DNA from: Atherix ibis
Lineage: Eukaryota > Arthropoda > Insecta > Diptera > Athericidae
Direction: 5' to 3'
DNA: 64,000 nucleotides
Assembly (NCBI GenBank): GCA_958298945.1
Contig: OY282606.1
Coordinates: forward strand, 86,063,696-86,127,695
Positions 59,683 through 64,000 of the stretch are shown in pieces (the first letter of the stretch is position 1; the number at the start of each line of letters is the position of its first letter). A program made the translations under genes and the position numbers. The notes under the pieces were generated by a model that saw only the letters and a program-made list of their open reading frames with translations, searched no databases and was not told the DNA's origin.

Positions 59683-60635
59683 TCAAAGTATTGTCCATCG
59701 GAAGCCACTACTTTTTCCCATCTTTCTGGCCAAGAATGAATCGATCCAATTTTTGATGCCCTGTTCTGAAGTGAAGCGTATTCCGGTGAGGGCGTTTTGC
59801 ATGGATCTAAACAAATGGTAGTCGGACGGGGGAAGGTCTGGGCTATAAGGCGGGTGAGGCAAAACTTGCAACATGAGGCCGAGCGTTGTCATGATGGAAA
59901 ATTATGGCTTCGTGTCTGGTCTCATATTCTGGGCGTTTTTCGGCCAATGCTCGCTTCAAACGGATTAATTGTGTTCGGTAAAGGTTGCCTGTGATCGTCT
60001 GGCCCGATTTTTCAATAGCTCATAATAGATCACAGCATTCTGATACCACCAAATACAGAGCATTACCTTGGCGCCATGGATATTTGGCTTTGACGTTGAT
60101 TTGGCTGGTTGGCCTGGCTTCACATACGATTTTTTGCGCTTTGGGTTGTCGTAATGAATCCATTTTTCGTCGCCAGTAATGATTCGATTCAAAAACGACT
60201 TCTTTTTCTGCCGTTCAAGCAGCATTTCGGACATGCAAAATCGCCTTTCAACGTTTCTCGGCTTCAATTCATATGGGACCCAATCTCCTTGCTTTTGGAT
60301 GAATCATGCTGCTTTCAAACGTTTTGAAATGGCTGCTTGAGTGACTCCCATTGATTTTGCAATTTCTTCTTGAGTTCGACAACAGTCTTCGCCGAGTAAT
60401 GCCTCCAAATGTTCATCTTCAAACTTTTTTGGCTGACCTGGTCGTTCTTTGTCTTCCGTGTCAAAATCACCACTTCTGAACTGCACAAACCATCTCCACT
60501 TCTGAACTGCACGTTGAAATCGATGGAACAAGCTTCGGTGAGCAATCGATGTGCTTCAGCTGCACTTTTTTTCAAATTGAAGAAGTAAATCAACACTTCC
60601 CGCAAATGGGACTTTTTTGGTACGAAATTCGACAT
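59683..60635 (-). pseudogene. Mauritiana-type mariner transposase, broken
   Basis: The start is MSNFVPKKSHLREVLIYFFN at 60635, then LKKSAAEAHRLL. A local duplication near 60475-60510 (cttctgaactgcac twice) breaks frame. It continues QFRSGDFDTEDKERPGQPKK, RTQEEIAKSMGVTQAAISKR (helix-turn-helix), GDWVPYELKPRNVERRF, IITGDEKWIHYDNPKRKKS (first catalytic Asp), MLCIWWYQNAVIYYELLK, a degraded FHHDNARPH, and [18 protein letters not shown] (third Asp). The motifs match the Mos1-like mauritiana subfamily. Element termini and TA sites were not identified with confidence. Confidence 0.85.
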
Positions 60636-60814
60636 TTTTTAAGCAAAAAAAAACTTTGTTGTTTACACTATTTCGTTCAATGACTAATCGAGAATGAATG
60701 ACAGATGTTTAACCTCCAAAAGGCCATATGAGTTATTATTAACACAAACCATGTGTAAAAGTTGTGCCATCTGTTGTCAATCCAAAACACGATAAATTTT
60801 GGCTTTATTGAGTA

Positions 60815-61115
60815 AAAACTTGCCAGGGACACCATATTGCGAAATTTGATGATGTCAATTGGCATCCAAGATCGTGCGATTTAACGTCGTTGACCTTTTT
60901 CTTATGTGGAAACTTAAAAAAATCGTATTTACGCAGATAATTTAGAGCATTTAAAAACCAATATCTGTCAAGTAATGGTCAAAAAACAGACTAAAATGTG
61001 CGGAAACATCATCAAAAATTACCTCAAAAGGATCGAGTCCTGCAAGAAGCCTATTGACGACCATTTGAATGATGTTAACTTAAAGTTTCCTTTCCAAGGC
61101 ATAACTTTTTATTAG
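60815..61115 (+). pseudogene. Tc1-like transposase C-terminal fragment
   Basis: The frames read NWHPRSCDLTSL with FFLCGNLKKIVFT, then LEHLKTNICQVMVKK, IIKNYLKRIESCKKPIDDHL and a stop near 61115. The order (W.PRSCDLTPLDFFLWG, then a helix with N.L.RIE.C) is that of a transposase family in the Tc1/mariner superfamily with a long Asp-Asp spacing. The final catalytic Asp position reads Thr after a frame shift. It is short, has no recognised ends and lies head to head with the mauritiana-type mariner. Confidence 0.5.
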
Positions 61116-61523
61116 CTTTAGTTTACATTTTAGGATCCTTAAAAAAAGGGATCAGAGTTCAGAATTATTTTATATAGGAGTTTTTTATGGAATCAGATTT
61201 TAAGGTTTTTTTTGTCCTTACACGTGACACTTCGGTAGTGTCTCAAAGACCTTAAAACAATTTTATGGTATTTTCTCAACAATTTTGAATGTAAAAATTC
61301 CTCCTCACAATGTTATTTCTTCCTTTACCATTTTTTTTTTGATGAAAAAATCAACAACAAAAAGTTTGGGTGCTAATTGCACTATCCGAAATACCTACTG
61401 TTAATTTTGCCAAACTCACGCATTACCGAATTCCTTTATGACTTCTAAAATTTGTCATTACCTCGTTTTAAACCAACTCCATTATAAACCAACATTTTTG
61501 ATTAAACTCACAATCTAGTAGTA

Positions 61524-61938
61524 CAAGGTCTGTTCAAAAAGTATCGCGAATTTTTAATTTCCGCGGGTTATGTATATACGATTTTCGATTTTTTGTGGCG
61601 TTATGTTGGTACTCATGTCTCTCACTTATGCCGACAATTTCGGCCATTTTAAATATTCAGTTAATTTTTGACTGCTGCTTTGCTTGCATGTGTTTTGGCT
61701 CGTCTTCAATTTTTGCACATTCCAAAAAATAGATCAAAGAATCTGTTTCGGGAACAAGATAAAGTCACATGGGCCCAGATCTGGGGAATACGGTGGCTGC
61801 GTCATTATTAGTGTGTTGTTTTTGACCAAAAATTCGCGCACAAGCAACGATGCGTGAGCAGGGGCGTTATCATGGTGCAAAAGCCAATTTTTGTTCTTCC
61901 AAAAATCCGGGTGTTTTTGGCGAATTGCTTTGCGCAAC
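61524..61938 (-). mobile_element. Foldback family-2 mariner, right half missing
   Basis: It starts at caaggtctgttcaaaaagta after TA at 61522-61523. The left 5'-end arm is fused at about 61741-61744 to the reverse complement of transposase coding, the same junction as at 21862 and 51269. The minus strand retains LLHHDNAPAHASLLVREFLV and YSPDLGPCDFILFPK. It stops at gcgcaactt (61938), where the duplicated flank begins, so the right arm is lost. Confidence 0.85.
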
Positions 61939-62189
61939 TTGTATTATGGGTCTTAAACTATAACGTTTTACATATTTAGTTTGAAAAATGACCATCATCA
62001 ATGGGGTGCGGTAGGTGAATGTCTTGTCTAAGTCTGCTGAATCAAAGAACGTCAAATGACCCGATTTCACAATGTAGTCTTCCAGTTCTACAACTCTAGC
62101 AATGTTTTAAGTATCCTAGCTAGTGTTTCAGACTAAATGTCCAGGTCGTCTACGACCATACATAATACCACCGTAAGCTTTTCGGACTA
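61939..62189 (-). repeat. Duplicated flank, inverted match to 20460-20715
   Basis: This is the reverse-complement partner of the segment beside the 19.7-kb mariner (it contains 'taaactataacgtttta', 'caatggggtgcggtaggtg' and 'aagcttttcgga'). It interrupts the foldback element at 61524-61938 on its left and borders the mariner at 62190 on its right. Confidence 0.85.
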
Positions 62190-63148
62190 CGAGGTTTGTT
62201 CAGAAAGTATCGCGAATTTTATGTTTTTTCAAAAATTATTTTTTTTATACATGAATATCTATTTTGTTCCCTTCATTGTAATCCCCACCAGATATTATAC
62301 ACTTGTGCCAATGTTTTTTCAATCCCCGAAGCACTTCAAAAAATCATTTTTTGTGATCTTGTTCAGCTCCTCCTTCGATGCCGTCTTTATCTCTTCAATC
62401 GTATCGTAGTGTCGTCCTTTCATGGGGCTCTTCAGTTTCGGGAACAAGAAAAAGTCACAGGAAGCCAGATTTGGGGAATACGGTGGCTCTCCAAATCTGG
62501 CTTCCTGTGACTTATTAGTGTGTTGTTTTTGGCCAAAAATGGCAAAAGCCAATTTTTGTATCTTCCACAAATACGGGCGTTTCTGGCGGATTGCTTCGCG
62601 CAACTTGCGCATAACTTGCAGGTAATATTCCTTATTGACCGTTCTACCCTGTAGCAAGAACTCATGATGCACCACGCCCCTGCAACCGAAGAAAACTGTA
62701 AGTAAAACCTTCACATTCGACCAAACTTGGCGCGCTTTTTTCGGTCTTGGCTCGTGCGGCAGCTTCTATTGGGATGATTGAGCTTTGGTTTCCACGTCAT
62801 ACCTGGTGACGAATCACCAACCCATGATTCGTGGGATGATTGAGCTTTGGAAGGTCATAACTGATAACGAATCACAAACCCATGATTCGTCACCAGTTAT
62901 GACCTTCTGGAGCAAATTCGGGTCGTCGCGGACAGAGTTTTTGGTCGAAAATGGGCAAAAATCGAAGACGAGCCAAAACACATGCAAGCAAAGCAGCTAT
63001 CAAAAATTAACTGAACATTGAAAATGGCCGAACATGCCAGCATAAGTGAGAGATATGAGTACCAACATAACGTCACAAATAATCGAAAATCAAATATACG
63101 TAACCCGCGGAAATTCAAAATTCGCGATACTTTTTTTTACAGACCTCG
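62190..63148 (-). mobile_element. Family-2 mariner with two hairpin insertions (959 bp)
   Basis: The 3' end is at 62190 (cgaggtttgttcagaaagta, TA at 62188-62189) and the 5' end at 63148 (TA at 63149-63150). Minus-strand coding: ITSDE-like degraded region, FGCRGVVHHEFLLQGRTVNK, YYLQVMRKLREAIRQKRP, PPYSPNLASCDFFLFPKLKS, IKTASKEELNKITKNDFLKC. The HHDNAPAH segment is deleted as at 19692 and 48084. Two near-perfect inverted repeats lie inside (62454-62511 and 62851-62906). Together with 61939-62189 it forms an inverted duplicate of 19692-20715. Confidence 0.9.
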
Positions 63149-63696
63149 TATGAAAAAAAATGTGAGCGAGATACTTTCACTGACGACATAATAAAAGTTT
63201 TCTTAAAAGCACTTATTCTTGTCCTATCATAATTGATACGAGTATGCACATCAACAAAAAAAATGATTTCTTGATTTATTTATATAAACAAATTAATAAT
63301 TTAAATAACCTCAATTATTTTTATAAAAAGAAATTTGTAAATCAATAAATATATTTTCCTAATGAGATCTACAAAAATAATAAAGAAAATAGAAAATTTC
63401 ATTTTTAATGAGCACAAAGCAATTATCGAAATAAGATTATTTTGATTGACTGCGTCTTCAAAACGTTTCTATTAAATTAATAAAACAAAATATTATATGA
63501 TATTTATTTTTTTATATAAATTATTTTGGATATTTTAAATTGCTGTTTTTAGGAAAAAATAATCTGCAAAATGCAATGCTTAACAGATTTTTTTAAATTG
63601 TAAATTATATAATCTTATTGAAAAATATTGACTTTAAAATTTATTACAATTTAATATTTAATTCATTTGTTTTTTTTTTGTAATTTTATTTTCCAG

Positions 63697-63852
63697 GTAC
63701 TTCTTGTAACATCATCCCGCAGGCCGGAACTGTGGATTGTACCTGGTGGTGGAGTTGAGCCCGAAGAAGAACCATCGGTGACTGCTGTTCGGGAAGTTCT
63801 CGAAGAGGCTGGGGTTGTTGGAACACTTGGCAGATTTTTAGGCGTATTTGAG
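63697..63852 (+). CDS. Aps: Aps exon 2 (Nudix box)
   Basis: It codes residues 34-85: VLLVTSSRRPELWIVPGGG, VEPEEEPSVTAVREVLEEAG and VVGTLGRFLGVFE. It holds a complete Nudix signature G-x5-E-x7-R-E-V-x-E-E-x-G-V, with REVLEE supplying the metal-binding Glu residues. The GGG before the box and the VxTLGRxLGxFE that follows are diagnostic of the DIPP subfamily (Aps/NUDT3) rather than other Nudix enzymes. The acceptor is ttttattttccag and the donor GAG|GTAAAT at 63853, both phase 0. No stop or frame lesion. The remaining C-terminal exons lie to the right of the window. Confidence 0.97.
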
Positions 63853-64000
63853 GTAAATTTGATATGGGCTCATTTATTTTTGAAATTTAAGACATAAAAT
63901 TTATGGTGAGATTGTTATCTTTTTTATATTAAAAAAAATTTTAAACATTTTATATTAAAAAAATTACTTGTAAACATTTTATATTAAAAAAATTACTTGT

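Larger units (their letters stand above)
47041..63696 (+). other. Aps: Aps intron 1 (16,656 bp, phase 0)
   Basis: The donor is GTAAAT after GAG, and the acceptor is a T-rich tract ending ttttattttccag before GTA. Most recognisable content is transposon-derived and listed separately: family-2 mariners at 48084, 51269, 61524 and 62190, a mellifera-type mariner at 52912, a Tigger element at 56235, a LINE 3' end at 58225, a mauritiana-type mariner at 59683 and a Tc1-like fragment near 60815. AT-rich stretches 47041-48080, 54060-56230 and 63150-63690 hold nothing else recognised, apart from a 12-G run at 47995-48006. Confidence 0.9.

Overview
The window looks like nuclear DNA of an insect, most likely a fly (Diptera). 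It is strongly AT-rich, packed with decayed DNA transposons, and has one clearly recognisable host gene, which is split by introns. That gene is the orthologue of Drosophila Aps (a Nudix diphosphoinositol-polyphosphate phosphohydrolase). Exon 1 is 46942-47040 (+) and exon 2 is 63697-63852 (+), joined by a 16,656-bp phase-0 intron, and the gene continues past the right edge. No tRNA, rRNA, CRISPR array or prokaryotic operon was seen.

Layout. 1-3.1 kb: an irritans-type mariner remnant, a second mariner, and a LINE reverse-transcriptase fragment. 4.1-7.7 kb: a satellite of about 490-bp units, some arranged as dimers. 10.2-11.6 kb: a composite mariner. 15.1-16.8 kb: a second satellite with a 448-bp period. 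19.7-22.8 kb: two mariner derivatives. 25.3-26.8 kb: a GAA/GAT array with a 720-bp internal duplication. 29.2-31.8 kb: a near-intact mariner, a broken multicopy-family gene and a chimeric mariner scrap. 33.3-34.6 kb: an array with an exact 514-bp higher-order period, bounded by inverted repeats. 34.6-36.7 kb: a second GAA/GAT array, then RNase H and Helitron helicase relics. 37.7-44.1 kb: two separate cases of a mariner inserted inside another mariner. 44.1-46.9 kb: the upstream region of Aps. 47.0-63.7 kb: the Aps intron, holding family-2, mellifera-type and mauritiana-type mariners, a pogo/Tigger element, a LINE 3' end, a Tc1-like scrap and half of an inverted segmental duplication.

All transposases seen are broken. 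At least five mariner lineages coexist, mostly with readable TA target-site duplications. The most unusual feature is a set of family-2 mariner derivatives (10.2, 21.9, 51.3 and 61.5 kb) whose left end is joined to the reverse complement of the transposase 3' region. In the two clean copies both ends are inverted copies of the same roughly 200-bp 5' terminus. The same junction recurs at all four sites, so this foldback form appears to have been amplified as a unit, and its transcripts could form hairpins. How the elements interact with Aps is unknown. They account for much of its first intron.
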